Origin: Acidovorax sp. 1608163
GTDB lineage: Bacteria > Pseudomonadota > Gammaproteobacteria > Burkholderiales > Burkholderiaceae_C
Direction of reading: 5' to 3'
Assembly: GCF_003669015.1 (NCBI RefSeq)
Contig: NZ_CP033069.1
Coordinates: 62,001 to 126,000, forward strand
Length of the DNA stretch: 64,000 bases
The position numbers were made by a program, and so were the translations under genes. Positions within the stretch are counted from its first letter, which is position 1. Each line of letters starts with the position of its first letter. A model generated the notes under the pieces. It saw nothing but the letters and a program-made list of their open reading frames with translations. It was not told the origin of the DNA and did no database searches. This document shows, piece after piece, positions 46,728 to 56,990 of this stretch.

Positions 46728-47993
46728 GTGCCGGATTCTTCCCCTTCCCTGTCGGATGCCACGGCAGCCCGATCGACCCCTTCCCCTGAGCGCATGACCC
46801 CGCTGGAGCGCCGCTCCAGCGTGAGCCTGGCGCTGATTTTTGCTTTGCGCATGCTGGGCCTGTTTCTGGTGCTGCCCGTGTTTGCGCTGGAGGCCCGCAA
46901 GTACCCCGGCGGCGATGACCCCGCGCTGGTGGGGCTGGCCATGGGCATCTACGGCCTGACCCAGGCGGTGCTGCAGCTGCCGCTGGGCATGGCGTCCGAC
47001 CGCTTTGGCCGCAAGCGCGTGATTGTGCTGGGCCTGCTGGTGTTTGCCGCAGGCAGTTTGCTGGCGGCGCTGGCAGATTCGTTGACGGGCCTGCTGCTGG
47101 GCCGCGCTTTGCAAGGGGCGGGGGCGGTGTCGGCCGCCGTCACGGCCTTGTTGGCCGACCAGACGCGCGACGCTGTGCGCACCAAGGCCATGGCGTTGGT
47201 GGGCGGCAGCATTGGCCTGATGTTTGCGGTGGCGCTGGTGGCCGCGCCCGTGCTTACGGCGGCTGTGGGCCTGCCGGGTTTGTTTGGGCTGACTTGCCTG
47301 CTGGCCCTGGCGGGCGTGGCCGTGGTGCTGTGGTGGGTGCCGCCTGAGCCCGCACACCTGAAGAACGCCCCCCGTGGCCGCCTGGCCGATGTGTGGGCGC
47401 ACCCCGATTTGCTGCGCCTGAACCTGGGCGTGTTCGTGCTGCACACCGTGCAGTTGTCGATGTGGGTGGCGGTGCCTGCCATGTTGGTGCAGGCTGGGCT
47501 GGGCAAAGACCACCATTGGCAGGTGTACCTGCCGGCCGTGGTGCTGTCGTTTGTGGCCATGGGCGGGCTGTTTGCGCTGGAGCGCAAGGGCCACCTGCGT
47601 GCTGCCCTGCTGGGTGCCATTGGCTTGGTGCTGGCGGTGCAGGTGGGGCTGGGGGCGCTGGCGGCCAGTGGCGCTGCGCCTTCGCTGTGGGTCCTGGGGC
47701 CACTGATGTTTGTGTTTTTTTGCGGGTTCAACGCGCTGGAGGCCAGCCAGCCCAGCCTGGTCTCGCGCATGGCCCCGCCCCAGGTGCGGGGGGCTGCGCT
47801 GGGCAGCTACAACACGCTGCAGTCCATGGGACTGTTTGCCGGTGGGGCACTGGGCGGTGCCTTGGTCAAGTGGGTGGGCCCCACAGGTTTATTTGCAGCT
47901 ACCACCTTGCTGATGGTGCTGTGGCTGGCCGTTTCCCGGAAGTTGAAGCCTATCGGCCGCCATGATGCGGGTGGTGCCTCTGCGGGACATTGA
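46728..47993 (+). CDS. MFS transporter, YajR-like
   Basis: 421 aa from GTG 46728 (an ATG at 46794 would remove 22 residues). Twelve helices; ALIFALRMLGLFLVLPVFAL as helix 1, then YGLTQAVLQLPLGMASDRFG and RKRVIVLG as the loop 2-3 motif, LLGRALQGAGAVSAAVTALL. Resembles the YajR-type drug/proton group, without the C-terminal YAM domain. Substrate unknown. Next to ssb, about 100 bases upstream in the same direction. Confidence 0.9.
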   Translation: MPDSSPSLSDATAARSTPSPERMTPLERRSSVSLALIFALRMLGLFLVLPVFALEARKYPGGDDPALVGLAMGIYGLTQAVLQLPLGMASDRFGRKRVIVLGLLVFAAGSLLAALADSLTGLLLGRALQGAGAVSAAVTALLADQTRDAVRTKAMALVGGSIGLMFAVALVAAPVLTAAVGLPGLFGLTCLLALAGVAVVLWWVPPEPAHLKNAPRGRLADVWAHPDLLRLNLGVFVLHTVQLSMWVAVPAMLVQAGLGKDHHWQVYLPAVVLSFVAMGGLFALERKGHLRAALLGAIGLVLAVQVGLGALAASGAAPSLWVLGPLMFVFFCGFNALEASQPSLVSRMAPPQVRGAALGSYNTLQSMGLFAGGALGGALVKWVGPTGLFAATTLLMVLWLAVSRKLKPIGRHDAGGASAGH

Positions 47994-48095
47994 AGTCGCG
48001 CGCGTGTCCGGTCAGGAGTCGGTTGCGGCACAATGGCGCGTTTGGCGCGCGGAAACTTCCCTAAATCCGGCGCTGTTTTAAGTGAAAGCACAGCC

Positions 48096-48656
48096 ATGGC
48101 ATCCATCAACAAAGTCATCATCGTCGGAAACCTGGGCCGTGACCCTGAAATGCGCACCTTCCCCAGTGGCGATCAGGTGGCCAACGTGACCATTGCCACC
48201 ACCGACAAGTGGAAAGACAAGCAGACCGGCGAAATGAAAGAGGCCACCGAGTGGCACCGCGTGGTCTTTAACGGCCGTCTGGCTGAAATCGTAGGCCAGT
48301 ACCTGCGCAAGGGCTCGCAGGTGTACGTGGAAGGCAGCCTGCGCACCCGCAAGTGGACCGACCAGGCCGGCGTTGAAAAGTACAGCACCGAAATCCGCGC
48401 CGACCAGATGCAAATGCTGGGCGGCCGCCAAGGCATGGGCGGCCAAGGTGGCGGCCAGCAAGGCGGTGGCTATGACGACGGCGGCTACGGCGGTGGCGGC
48501 GACCAAGGTGGCGGCTACGACCAAGCCCCCCGCCGCGCAGCGCCAGCGCCACGCCCCATGGCCGCACCGGCCCCGCGCCCCGCGCCAGCACCCGTGGCGC
48601 AGCCCCCCCGCGCGGCTTCGGGCTTTGATGACATGGACGACGACATTCCGTTCTGA
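48096..48656 (+). CDS. ssb: Single-stranded DNA-binding protein
   Basis: 186 aa. OB fold [60 protein letters not shown]; a Gly/Gln/Asp-rich then Pro/Ala-rich linker (about residues 112-175); acidic tip [10 protein letters not shown] that recruits repair and replication partners. ATG 48096 is the family start. Followed by a strong terminator. Confidence 0.97.
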   Translation: MASINKVIIVGNLGRDPEMRTFPSGDQVANVTIATTDKWKDKQTGEMKEATEWHRVVFNGRLAEIVGQYLRKGSQVYVEGSLRTRKWTDQAGVEKYSTEIRADQMQMLGGRQGMGGQGGGQQGGGYDDGGYGGGGDQGGGYDQAPRRAAPAPRPMAAPAPRPAPAPVAQPPRAASGFDDMDDDIPF

Positions 48657-48690
48657 CCCCTGGCCAGCGTGCACACCCGCACACCACCGC

Positions 48691-48724
48691 AAGCCTGCCC
48701 GCGTCCGCGCTGGCAGGCTTTTTT
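48691..48724 (+). terminator. Intrinsic terminator after ssb
   Basis: AAGCCTGCC at 48691-48699 pairs with GGCAGGCTT at 48712-48720, followed by a run of T. Isolates the core ssb gene from the yeh-like cluster that starts 70 bases later. Confidence 0.88.
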
Positions 48725-48793
48725 GTGGGCCTGGGCGCCTTGCGCGTTCACGCTCCTCGTTGGCATTGTTGATCCAGACACCGCGTTTCCTGC

Positions 48794-49942
48794 ATGACCG
48801 CTCCAGCCGATTCGCCCACATCTGACGACGCACTGCGCCGCTGGCGGCTCATTTTGGGCCGCTACGCCGCGCGGCCCATGGGAGGCGTGGGCATGCAGGG
48901 CGAGGACTGGAAGCTCGACCAGGCGCTGGAATACCTTTACGGGCGCGAATACGATGGCCGGGGCCTGGCCAAGCCTGCGGGTGGCCCAGGCTCGCTGGAC
49001 CCGACCCAGTTGCGCGCCATCGACTGGCTCAACCGCTCGCGCAAGCTGTTTCCGCAAGAGGTGTTTGAGCGCATGCAGACGCAGGCGATCGACCGCTACC
49101 AGCTCACCAGCTTGCTCAACGACCCCGAGGTGCTGCGCTCGATGGACGCCACGCCCGGCCTGGCCAAGGCCCTGCTGGGCATGCGCGGGCGCCTGTCGGG
49201 GCAGATGCGCGATGCCGTGCGCGATGTGATCCGCAAGACGGTGGACGAGATCACCCGCCGCCTCAAAAGCGACTTTGTGAACGCGCTGGTGGGCCGTCGC
49301 AATCGGCAGCGCCGCTCGCTGGTGCCCAACGCCCAGAGCTTTGATGCGCGCGCCACCATTGCCGCCAACCTCAAAAATTACAGTGCTGAGCGTGGCCAGC
49401 TCATCATCGAGCGGCCGCTGTTCAATGCCCGCGTCAAGCGCAACCTGCCCTGGGACGTGGTGCTGTGCGTGGACCAGAGCGGCTCGATGATGGACTCGGT
49501 GATCTACAGTGCCGTGGTGGCGGGCATCATGAGTTCGCTGCCCGCTGTGCGCGTGAAGCTGGTGGTGTTTGACACCAGCGTGGTCGACCTGACCCACCTG
49601 GCGCACGACCCGGTGGAGGTGCTGCTCACGGTGCAACTGGGCGGCGGCACTGATATCGGCCGCGCTGTGCGGTACTGCGAGTCGCTCATCGGAAACCCGC
49701 AGCGCACAGTGTTCACGCTCATCAGCGACTTTGAAGAAGGTGCCTCGCCCGGCCCCTTGCTGGCCGCAGTGCAGCGCATGGCGCAGGCGCGCGTCAAGCT
49801 GCTGGGGTTGGCCGCGCTGGACGAATCGGCCAACCCTGTGTACGACCGGCAAATGGCCCAGCGCCTGGCCAGCCAGGGCATGCACGTGGCAGCCCTCACG
49901 CCAACCCACTTTGCGCAGTGGCTGGCCGAGGTGATGAACTGA
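48794..49942 (+). CDS. yehP: VWA-domain protein, YehP-like
   Basis: 382 aa. The N-terminal 200 residues are helical and charged; the C-terminal VWA domain has a complete MIDAS: Asp227-x-Ser229-x-Ser231 in VDQSGSMMDS, Thr286 in GGGTDIG and Asp312 in LISDFEEG. No signal or membrane segment, so cytoplasmic. Length and layout match E. coli YehP (about 380 aa). Its usual partners, MoxR-type ATPase and SWIM and DUF4132 proteins, are encoded nearby. VWA/MoxR pairs generally act on large target proteins in an ATP-dependent way; the target here is unknown. First gene of the cluster, 24 bases from the SWIM gene. Confidence 0.82.
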   Translation: MTAPADSPTSDDALRRWRLILGRYAARPMGGVGMQGEDWKLDQALEYLYGREYDGRGLAKPAGGPGSLDPTQLRAIDWLNRSRKLFPQEVFERMQTQAIDRYQLTSLLNDPEVLRSMDATPGLAKALLGMRGRLSGQMRDAVRDVIRKTVDEITRRLKSDFVNALVGRRNRQRRSLVPNAQSFDARATIAANLKNYSAERGQLIIERPLFNARVKRNLPWDVVLCVDQSGSMMDSVIYSAVVAGIMSSLPAVRVKLVVFDTSVVDLTHLAHDPVEVLLTVQLGGGTDIGRAVRYCESLIGNPQRTVFTLISDFEEGASPGPLLAAVQRMAQARVKLLGLAALDESANPVYDRQMAQRLASQGMHVAALTPTHFAQWLAEVMN

Positions 49943-49966
49943 AGTGCCTGAGTTGACTGAACCCAC

Positions 49967-52099
49967 ATGACTTGGACCCACGCCTACCGCGCCTACGACG
50001 ACGACACCTTGGCCACGTTGGCCAATGCAGGGCTGCTGCGCCGCGCCGCCAAAGACGTGGAGGCAGGCAAAGTGCAGTGGCAGCGCCAGGGCGACACCGA
50101 TGGCGTGGTGCAGGCCGATGGCCAGCAGGTGCAACTGGACGCGCGCGGTCCCCAGAAGGCGCAGTGCGACTGCCCGGCGCCCGGCTTGTGCAAGCACATT
50201 CTGGTGGCAGCGCTGTGGCTGCGTGCGCTGCCGGAAGGAGGCCTCGAAGCCTCCGTGCCCGAAGCCGTCCCCGCCAACGCGGCTGCCTTGGAGGCCAACG
50301 CTGACACCCCCGCGCCGCCGCCCCCTGCGGCGCAGGCCGACCCCTTGGCAGAAGTGCTAGCGCTGGACTCTGCCACCCTCTTCAAAGCCGCCGGTGTGGC
50401 CGCGCAGCGGCGGGCCTTGCAGGCTTTGCCCTGCGGGGTGGAGTGGCGCGTGCAAGGCAGCGCGCTGGTGGTGGATTTGCCCGCCCTGGGCGTGAGCTGC
50501 CGCTGGTTGGCCGGGGCCGGGTTTGACGGCATGGTGTCCGAGGTGCCCGCGCGGGAGCGGCGCGCTGTGCACCTGATCGCCCTGGCCGCCGTGCGCAGTG
50601 CCACAGGGCAGCCGCTGGCGTGGCCCGATGGGCAAGCGCCCCAGGCGACACCCGCCATCGAGGCGCCACGCCCGTTGGGCATTAGCGAGCGCGCCTTCGT
50701 GCAGCAGGTGCAAACGCTGCTGGGCGAGCTGCTGCGTGGCGGCTTGGCGCACGTAAGCCGCCTGTCGAGTGCCCAGCTGCTGGCGCTGAATATGTCGGCC
50801 CGGGGCGAGGGCCTGCCGCGCCTGGCGGTACTGCTGCGCAACCTGGCCGGCATGGTCGACGCTCTGGAGCGGCGTGACCACCGCACGCTGGAGGCCGACG
50901 CACTGGCCCTGATGGCCCGCACGCATGCCCTGTGCGTGGCGCTGTGCGCCCCCGAGGCGACGCCCGACACATTGGCGCTACTGCGCGGTCGTGTGCGGCG
51001 TGATTTTGACGAGACCGCCACGCTGGCGCTGCTGCCGCTGGGGGCCTACTGGTGGCAAACGCTGGGCGGTGCGCGCGGCCTGACCCTGGGGCTGTGGGAC
51101 GTGGACGGCCAGCGCCTGCTGCAGGCCACACTGGCGCGCCCCGATGGCAGCGATCCGGGGTTTTCTCGCCACGCCGCCTGGGCCACGCTGGCCGTTTGGC
51201 CCGGTGCCGGGGCGGCGCACCAGCTGTGCCAGGCGCCGTTGCAGCTGGAGCAGCCCCGCTTGGCAGACGATGGCCGCCTGGCCGTGGGCGGCGCCAGCCG
51301 CGCCAGTGCTGCCCCCGCCTGGCGGGCCGACGACCCGCGCCTGGCCACGCTGGGTTGTGGCCGCTGGGCCGACTTGCGCGGGCCGCTGCAGGCCGCCACC
51401 GGCCTGGGCGGTGAGCCGGTGGACATGCTGCTGCTGCGCCCCAGTCGCACCCACGCCCCGGTGCTGGACGAGACCCGCCAGCAGTTGCACTGGGCATTGC
51501 AGGACGAGGCGGGCCAGTGGCTGCGCCTGACCGTTCCCGTCAGCGACGAGACCGCGCTGCGCCTCGATAACCTGGACCGCCTCACCGCCCGGCAGGCCCC
51601 TGTCCATGCCGTGCTGGTGCGTGTGGAGCGCACCGGGGCCGAGACCTTGCTGGTGCCCGTGGCGGTGCTTAGCAGCGGCGTGTCTGCGGGTTCTTCCGGC
51701 GATGCGGTGCAAGCCGTGTCGCTGGATTTTGCCACCGAGCCAGCGCGCCCCACGCCGCTGGCGCAGCGCATTTTGCGGTTGATGCAGTGGCGCAAAGAGC
51801 AGCAGGCCGCCCCGGCGCTGGCGCAGCCCACGCTGGCCCAGCGCCTGCTGCAGCCGGTGATGACCGTGCTGGAGACCCAGGCCGCCACGGGCCGCATGGC
51901 ACTGACCGATGCGCAGCGTGATGCCCTGGTGCAGGCGCGCGCTGCGCTGGCCTCGGTGGGCCTGCGTACGCTGGATGCCGCCTTGCACACCCATCTGCTC
52001 GCCCCCAGCAGCCACAGCCTGTTGCCACTGGCCTGTCTGGCGCAGTGGACTTTGGAGTTGGACGGCCTGCCTTTGTGTGCCGAATTCGATACGCCTTGA
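49967..52099 (+). CDS. yehQ: SWIM zinc-finger protein, YehQ-like
   Basis: 710 aa. SWIM motif near the N-terminus, CDCPAPGLCKH, with Cys67, Cys69, Cys75 and His77 as zinc ligands, in the context QVQLDARGPQKAQCDCPAPG as in YehQ-like proteins. The rest is Leu/Ala/Arg-rich, helical, with a strongly hydrophilic Pro/Ala linker at about 95-120, and has no motif that I can name. SWIM domains bind DNA or protein; the function of YehQ is unknown. Codirectional with the VWA gene and likely cotranscribed; no ribosome site seen. Confidence 0.8.
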   Translation: MTWTHAYRAYDDDTLATLANAGLLRRAAKDVEAGKVQWQRQGDTDGVVQADGQQVQLDARGPQKAQCDCPAPGLCKHILVAALWLRALPEGGLEASVPEAVPANAAALEANADTPAPPPPAAQADPLAEVLALDSATLFKAAGVAAQRRALQALPCGVEWRVQGSALVVDLPALGVSCRWLAGAGFDGMVSEVPARERRAVHLIALAAVRSATGQPLAWPDGQAPQATPAIEAPRPLGISERAFVQQVQTLLGELLRGGLAHVSRLSSAQLLALNMSARGEGLPRLAVLLRNLAGMVDALERRDHRTLEADALALMARTHALCVALCAPEATPDTLALLRGRVRRDFDETATLALLPLGAYWWQTLGGARGLTLGLWDVDGQRLLQATLARPDGSDPGFSRHAAWATLAVWPGAGAAHQLCQAPLQLEQPRLADDGRLAVGGASRASAAPAWRADDPRLATLGCGRWADLRGPLQAATGLGGEPVDMLLLRPSRTHAPVLDETRQQLHWALQDEAGQWLRLTVPVSDETALRLDNLDRLTARQAPVHAVLVRVERTGAETLLVPVAVLSSGVSAGSSGDAVQAVSLDFATEPARPTPLAQRILRLMQWRKEQQAAPALAQPTLAQRLLQPVMTVLETQAATGRMALTDAQRDALVQARAALASVGLRTLDAALHTHLLAPSSHSLLPLACLAQWTLELDGLPLCAEFDTP

Positions 52100-52299
52100 T
52101 ACACATCCGAGCGGCAAATGCGGCGAGCGTGCGACATATGCCACACCGGGCTCACGCAACCCGCCCAAGAGGGGGCCGCACCCCTTGAATCGCCACGGTC
52201 TGCTGCCAGAATGCTCGGTTTTTACGCTGAGGCTTTTTGACGGAGCCTCTTTGACGGGGCTCTTGGCGCCCCTGTGCACACAACCTACAAGGGATGCCC

Positions 52300-55200
52300 A
52301 TGGGATTGCTCGACAAGATGGTGAAAGCCGTGCTGGGATCGACCACCAGCGATGCGGGTGCATTGACTGCCAGCCAGGTGAACCTGCTGCGCCAGGCCAT
52401 GGAGCCGCTGGGCACCCTCTCGGCCCCCCGTGTGGCAGAGCGCGCGCTGGCATTCATCACCGAGGGCATTGAAGAAGGCGTGCTGCAGGACCTGGCTTCC
52501 GTTACACCGTCCGAGGTCAGCAGCAACCTGCTGGGCCAGCCTGGTCGCCTGCGCTGGGGTTTTCATGCCGGGCATGGCGGCAAGTCGCAAAGTGCGGGCG
52601 ACAAAAGCATGGCGGGCCGCGCCGCGTTTTACGACAGCGTGGCCAAGCACCCGGTGCCGCTGGAGGTGATCGTGCGGCTGGGCAAGGTGCTGGCGGCGGG
52701 CGACCAGGGCAAGTCGCTGGACCACCCCGGCGCGCCCATTCCTGATTGGTTGCAATACCTCGTCAACGACGCGCTGCACGCCTCCTTTGGTGGGCACAGC
52801 AACCAACACGACCTGACCCAGCGGCGCGCCTGGCGCGTGCCCTTGTTCGCCCAGCTGTTGGCGCATGAGGGGTTGGACGAAACCCTGGTGCTGCAACTGG
52901 TATTTGAGCGAAAGGGGCTCGACAGCTACTACTCCGACCGCTTTCGCGGACTGGTAGAACCCACCGAGGTGGCCGAGTACATGCGAGACCACCCCGAGGC
53001 CGTGCGGGCCTTGCTGCAGCAGCTGTCTGCCAGCGGCAAGGTGGAGCTGGCAAGGCGCATCGGGCAAGCCAAGAACCTGACCACGGCCTTTGCCCCCGAG
53101 CTGGTGGCCCTGGCGGTGGACGGCGCCAAGACCACGCGCGCCGAGGCCGTCAAACACCTCGAAGGCATTCCCACCGAAGACCGCCTGCGCCTGTTGGGCG
53201 CCCTGTTGCGCGAAGGCGAAACCACCCAGCGCACGCAGGCGGCCGAGCTGCTGGCCCGCTGGCCCGCCGATACCACCGCGCCCTTGCTGGAGGCAGCGCT
53301 CGAGAGCGAAACCAGCAAGCCCGTGCAGCAAGCCATTCGTGCCGCCTTGAACCGCCTGGGTGCGGCCAGCGATGCGCAAGACCAAGCCCTGCCCCCCGCG
53401 CCCGAGTGGACGCCCTTTGCCGATGCGCCCCTGGGCGATGCGGCACTGCAGCTGTTTGAGGCCAACCGCAAGGAAGTGGTGGAGCGCGCCCGCAAGGCTG
53501 CAGAAGAAGAGATCCAAAGCAACAAGGACGCCAAGCACAAGTACACCTGGTGCCAGCAGCACTACGCCAAGCTGGGCAAGGTGAGCACCGAGGATCTGCA
53601 AGCGGCCCTGAAACTGCTGAACGGCGAAGGCGACAAGAAAGATGCGCAGCGGGTGCGCAACGGCGAAGTGGCCAACGTGGTGAGCGCTGGCAACCGCCTG
53701 TACACCTTGCCCGGCTTTGGCCCGGTGCACCTGGTGCGCTGGCTCACGGCCTCGCACCACTGGCGCAGCTTTTGGGCCGATGACGGATTCCAAAAATGGC
53801 TGGGCCAGCAGCCCGCAGGCAGTGTAGACCTGCGTGCCCTGGCAGCGGTGTTCCAACGTGCAGGCCTGCCGCTGGAGGACGTGGCCCGCGCTGCGCTGTG
53901 CGACTACTGGAACACCCCGAACGCCGTGGATGTGCTGCCGCCCGAACAGATTTGGCCCTTCTTTGCCGAGCACCCCGAGTTCATCGACGAAGGCCTGGGC
54001 CTGGTGGCGCCGCCCAAGCGCGAACGCAACCATTGGCCGCTGGAGATGGGGGCCACGATGCGCGTGCTGGCCGTGTTTCCGTACATCCCGGCGCGCTGGA
54101 TGCCGCGCCTGATGGAGCTGGCCCTGGGCGAGGGCAAGACCCACCGCCCACTGGCACAAAAGGCCTTGGCGGGCGTGCCCGACATTGGCCGCAGCGTGAT
54201 CGACTCATTAGCCCACACCAAGAGCGAGGTGCGCATTGAAGCCGCCCGCTGGCTGGCCGACTTGAAGCACACCGCCGCAGTGCCCGCCCTGACCCAGGCG
54301 CTGGACAAGGAAAGCCGCGAAACCGTGCGCGCAGCCCTCCTCACCGCCCTGGAGGCTCTGGGCGAAGACATCGCGCCCCGCCTGGCCCCGGCGCTGCTGC
54401 TGGCCGAGGCCAAAAAAGGCCTCAAAGCCAAGCCCCCCGCAGGGCTGGCCTGGTTTGCGATGGAGGGCCTGCCCGCCGCCCGCTGGGCCGATGGCAGCGC
54501 GGTGGAGCCTGAGATCACCCGCTGGTGGGTGGTGCTGGCCTGCAAGCTCAAAGAGCCCGGGGGCAATGCCTTGCTCACCCGCTACATGGGGCTGCTGGAC
54601 AGCGCCAGCCGCCAGGCGCTGGGCAGCACGGTGCTGCGCCAGTTCATCGCGCAAGACACGCGCCACCCGCCGCTGGAAGAAGGCATTGCCTACGCCCACC
54701 AGCACGCGGCGGGGCGCTACCAAAGCTACCAGCGCGGCTACCAGAACGCCAAGCCCGAATACCGCCAGTACTACGAGGCCAACTACGCCAAGTCGCAAGA
54801 GCAGGTGTTTGAGGAATGCAAGCGCGAGAAGATGGGCGAGTACCTGGGCAGCGCGATTGGCGAAAAGGGCATCCTGGCCCTGGCCGCCCACGCGCCGGGA
54901 CACGAGTTGGTGACGCTGCTGCAGCACTACATGCGCGACCACTACCAGCGCCGTGCGCAGATCGAAGCCATGCTCGAAGGCGCTGCGCCGGGCAATGATC
55001 CCTTGGTCATCCAACTGCTGCTGGGCCTGTCGCGCCGCTACCGCACGGCCTCGGTGCAAACCAAGGCCCGCACGCTGGTGCAAGAGATTGCCGATCGCAA
55101 CGGCTGGACGCAAGAGCAACTGGCCGACCGCACCATCCCCACCGCCGGGCTGGACGACACTGGCACGCTGGCGCTGCCCTATGGCGACCGCACCTTCACC

Positions 55201-56109
55201 ATGGTGCTGGACGTGGCCATGAAGCCCGAGCTGCGCAACCCCGAAGGCAAACCGATCAAGGCCCTGCCCGAGCCGCGCCAAAACGACGACCCTGCGCAGA
55301 CCAAAGACACCAAGGCACAGCTGTCGTCCAGCAAGAAAGAGCTCAAGCAGGTCATCGACCTGCAGACCGCACGGCTGTTTGAAGCCATGTGCACCGGCCG
55401 CGTCTGGCCGCAGGCCGAGTGGACGGAATACCTGCAGGCCCACCCCATCGCCGGGCGGCTAATTCAGCGCCTGGTGTGGATGGAGCTGGACGCGCAAGGG
55501 CAGTGCCTGCAAACCTTCCGCCCCACCGAGGACGGCAGCCTGATCAACACCGACGACGATGAAGTGACCCTGGCGGGCGGCAGCGCGCTGCGCCTGGCCC
55601 ATGCCTCGGTGCTGGACGATGCGCAGGCCAGCGCCTGGACGGCGCACTTCAAGGACTACAAGCTCACGCCCCTGTTTGCGCAGATGGCCCGCAAGGCGCC
55701 GGACATCGCGTTGGCCGACGACAAGGGCGTTGCGGTGCGCGAGATCAAGGACCGCGAGGGTTGGGTGAGCGACACCTTCACGCTGCGCGGGACCTTCACC
55801 AAGCTGGGGTACCAGCGCGCGCAGGCGGAAGACGGGGGCTTCTTCTACCAGTACACCAAAGAGTTTGCGAGCGCAGGGGTGCGCGTGGTGATGGAGTTCT
55901 CGGGCAACTGCCTGCCTGAAGAGAACGTCGCTGCTGCCCTCAAGACACTGAGCTTTGAAAACAGCAAGCAACGCAGCTGGGGCGACCACAGCATGCCCCT
56001 GGCCGAAGTGCCGCCAGTGCTGCTGGCCGAGGCCTACGGCGACTACCTGGCGCTGGCCAAAGTGTGCGCTGGCTATGATGCGGAGTGGGAAAAAAAGATG
56101 CCTTGGTAA
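52300..56109 (+). CDS. yehI: DUF4132 protein with HEAT-like repeats, YehI-like
   Basis: 1269 aa. Helical repeat stretches near residues 240-340 (RLRLLGALLREGETTQRTQA, LLEAALESETSKPVQQAIRA) and 620-700 (RIEAARWLADLKHTAAVPAL, TVRAALLTALEALGE). The C-terminal half carries the DUF4132 pattern: GTLALPYGDRTFTMVLDVAM with LRNPEGKPIKALPEPRQNDD, then LQTARLFEAMCTGRVWPQAE. E. coli YehI is similar in size and also has DUF4132. Unlike YehI I see no clear WGR domain. Start at ATG 52300, with AAGGG six bases before; an ATG at 52294 would add two residues. Function unknown; scaffold or substrate of the MoxR/VWA pair is plausible (inference). Confidence 0.83.
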   Translation: MGLLDKMVKAVLGSTTSDAGALTASQVNLLRQAMEPLGTLSAPRVAERALAFITEGIEEGVLQDLASVTPSEVSSNLLGQPGRLRWGFHAGHGGKSQSAGDKSMAGRAAFYDSVAKHPVPLEVIVRLGKVLAAGDQGKSLDHPGAPIPDWLQYLVNDALHASFGGHSNQHDLTQRRAWRVPLFAQLLAHEGLDETLVLQLVFERKGLDSYYSDRFRGLVEPTEVAEYMRDHPEAVRALLQQLSASGKVELARRIGQAKNLTTAFAPELVALAVDGAKTTRAEAVKHLEGIPTEDRLRLLGALLREGETTQRTQAAELLARWPADTTAPLLEAALESETSKPVQQAIRAALNRLGAASDAQDQALPPAPEWTPFADAPLGDAALQLFEANRKEVVERARKAAEEEIQSNKDAKHKYTWCQQHYAKLGKVSTEDLQAALKLLNGEGDKKDAQRVRNGEVANVVSAGNRLYTLPGFGPVHLVRWLTASHHWRSFWADDGFQKWLGQQPAGSVDLRALAAVFQRAGLPLEDVARAALCDYWNTPNAVDVLPPEQIWPFFAEHPEFIDEGLGLVAPPKRERNHWPLEMGATMRVLAVFPYIPARWMPRLMELALGEGKTHRPLAQKALAGVPDIGRSVIDSLAHTKSEVRIEAARWLADLKHTAAVPALTQALDKESRETVRAALLTALEALGEDIAPRLAPALLLAEAKKGLKAKPPAGLAWFAMEGLPAARWADGSAVEPEITRWWVVLACKLKEPGGNALLTRYMGLLDSASRQALGSTVLRQFIAQDTRHPPLEEGIAYAHQHAAGRYQSYQRGYQNAKPEYRQYYEANYAKSQEQVFEECKREKMGEYLGSAIGEKGILALAAHAPGHELVTLLQHYMRDHYQRRAQIEAMLEGAAPGNDPLVIQLLLGLSRRYRTASVQTKARTLVQEIADRNGWTQEQLADRTIPTAGLDDTGTLALPYGDRTFTMVLDVAMKPELRNPEGKPIKALPEPRQNDDPAQTKDTKAQLSSSKKELKQVIDLQTARLFEAMCTGRVWPQAEWTEYLQAHPIAGRLIQRLVWMELDAQGQCLQTFRPTEDGSLINTDDDEVTLAGGSALRLAHASVLDDAQASAWTAHFKDYKLTPLFAQMARKAPDIALADDKGVAVREIKDREGWVSDTFTLRGTFTKLGYQRAQAEDGGFFYQYTKEFASAGVRVVMEFSGNCLPEENVAAALKTLSFENSKQRSWGDHSMPLAEVPPVLLAEAYGDYLALAKVCAGYDAEWEKKMPW

Positions 56110-56341
56110 CGCGGTGCCATGGGGCATCCGGGGCGGGTTCGGCAGCTTTTACACCCGGCTGCAGCGGGCCCACCCCACCACTTTGTCCAGTGCGGTGCGC
56201 TGGCCACACCGCGTGCAATTTTTGATAACAAGAGCGCCCAATTCGAAGATCATCACGGCCTTGCCCGTGCATTGCCTTTGAACGCCGGGCTGCCGTTTTC
56301 AGTGTTTTGATTCACAACCGAAGAAAGAGAGAGGGATTGCC

Positions 56342-56911
56342 ATGGGATTCATTCGCAAAATTTTGATTTTCATCACCGGCTATGCATGGCTGCTGCTGTT
56401 GCTGGGCCCCGGCCTGATTGCCATGTCGGTGTACAGCGGCTGGAAGGCCGATGGCGACCACGCCTTCACCGCCCGCGAAAAGCTCACCACCGTGACCGGC
56501 AAAGTGATGGAAGCCTCGGAAGTCACCGTCAAGCGCAAGCGCCGCTCCACCAAGCACTACTTCCAGATCAACGTGCAGCCCGATGCGGGCGGTGACGTGC
56601 AAAAGCTGCGCATCGACCAAACCACGCCCAAGGCGGTGGTGAGTGCCATGATCGATGAGAAGGTGACGGCGCTGGTCGACAAGAGCGACAACGACGTGGT
56701 GTACGAAGTGACGGTGAACGGCCAGGCCTTGATCGCCTACGAAACCACCAAGCAGCGATTGGTGGCCGAGGCAGCCTCTTCGGCCAAGTCGATGAGCGGC
56801 GCGGGAATGTGGATTTTTGCCATCTTCCTCACACTGATTGGCGCCGCCGGTGTGTGGTCCAATCGTAAACTGCGCGCTGCCGACGAAGAAGCGCAAGCCG
56901 CAGCGGCCTGA
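56342..56911 (+). CDS. DUF3592-like inner-membrane protein
   Basis: 189 aa. First helix GYAWLLLLLGPGLIAMSVYS, last helix GAGMWIFAIFLTLIGAAGVW and a short charged tail, with a soluble loop between of about 110 residues: KLTTVTGKVMEASEVTVKRK, then HYFQINVQPDAGGDVQKLRI. The loop has the strand pattern of DUF3592, which usually lies between two helices. GAGAGG just before the ATG. Lies between the DUF4132 gene and a Bax-inhibitor-1 family gene, splitting the yeh-like set; whether it belongs functionally is not known. Confidence 0.7.
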   Translation: MGFIRKILIFITGYAWLLLLLGPGLIAMSVYSGWKADGDHAFTAREKLTTVTGKVMEASEVTVKRKRRSTKHYFQINVQPDAGGDVQKLRIDQTTPKAVVSAMIDEKVTALVDKSDNDVVYEVTVNGQALIAYETTKQRLVAEAASSAKSMSGAGMWIFAIFLTLIGAAGVWSNRKLRAADEEAQAAAA

Positions 56912-56990
56912 GATTCAAAGAGAGAGGGGGAGGAGGTGCGCACCTGCGCGCCGGCTCCCAAATTGCCAAACCACCAAGGAGGAATAAGCC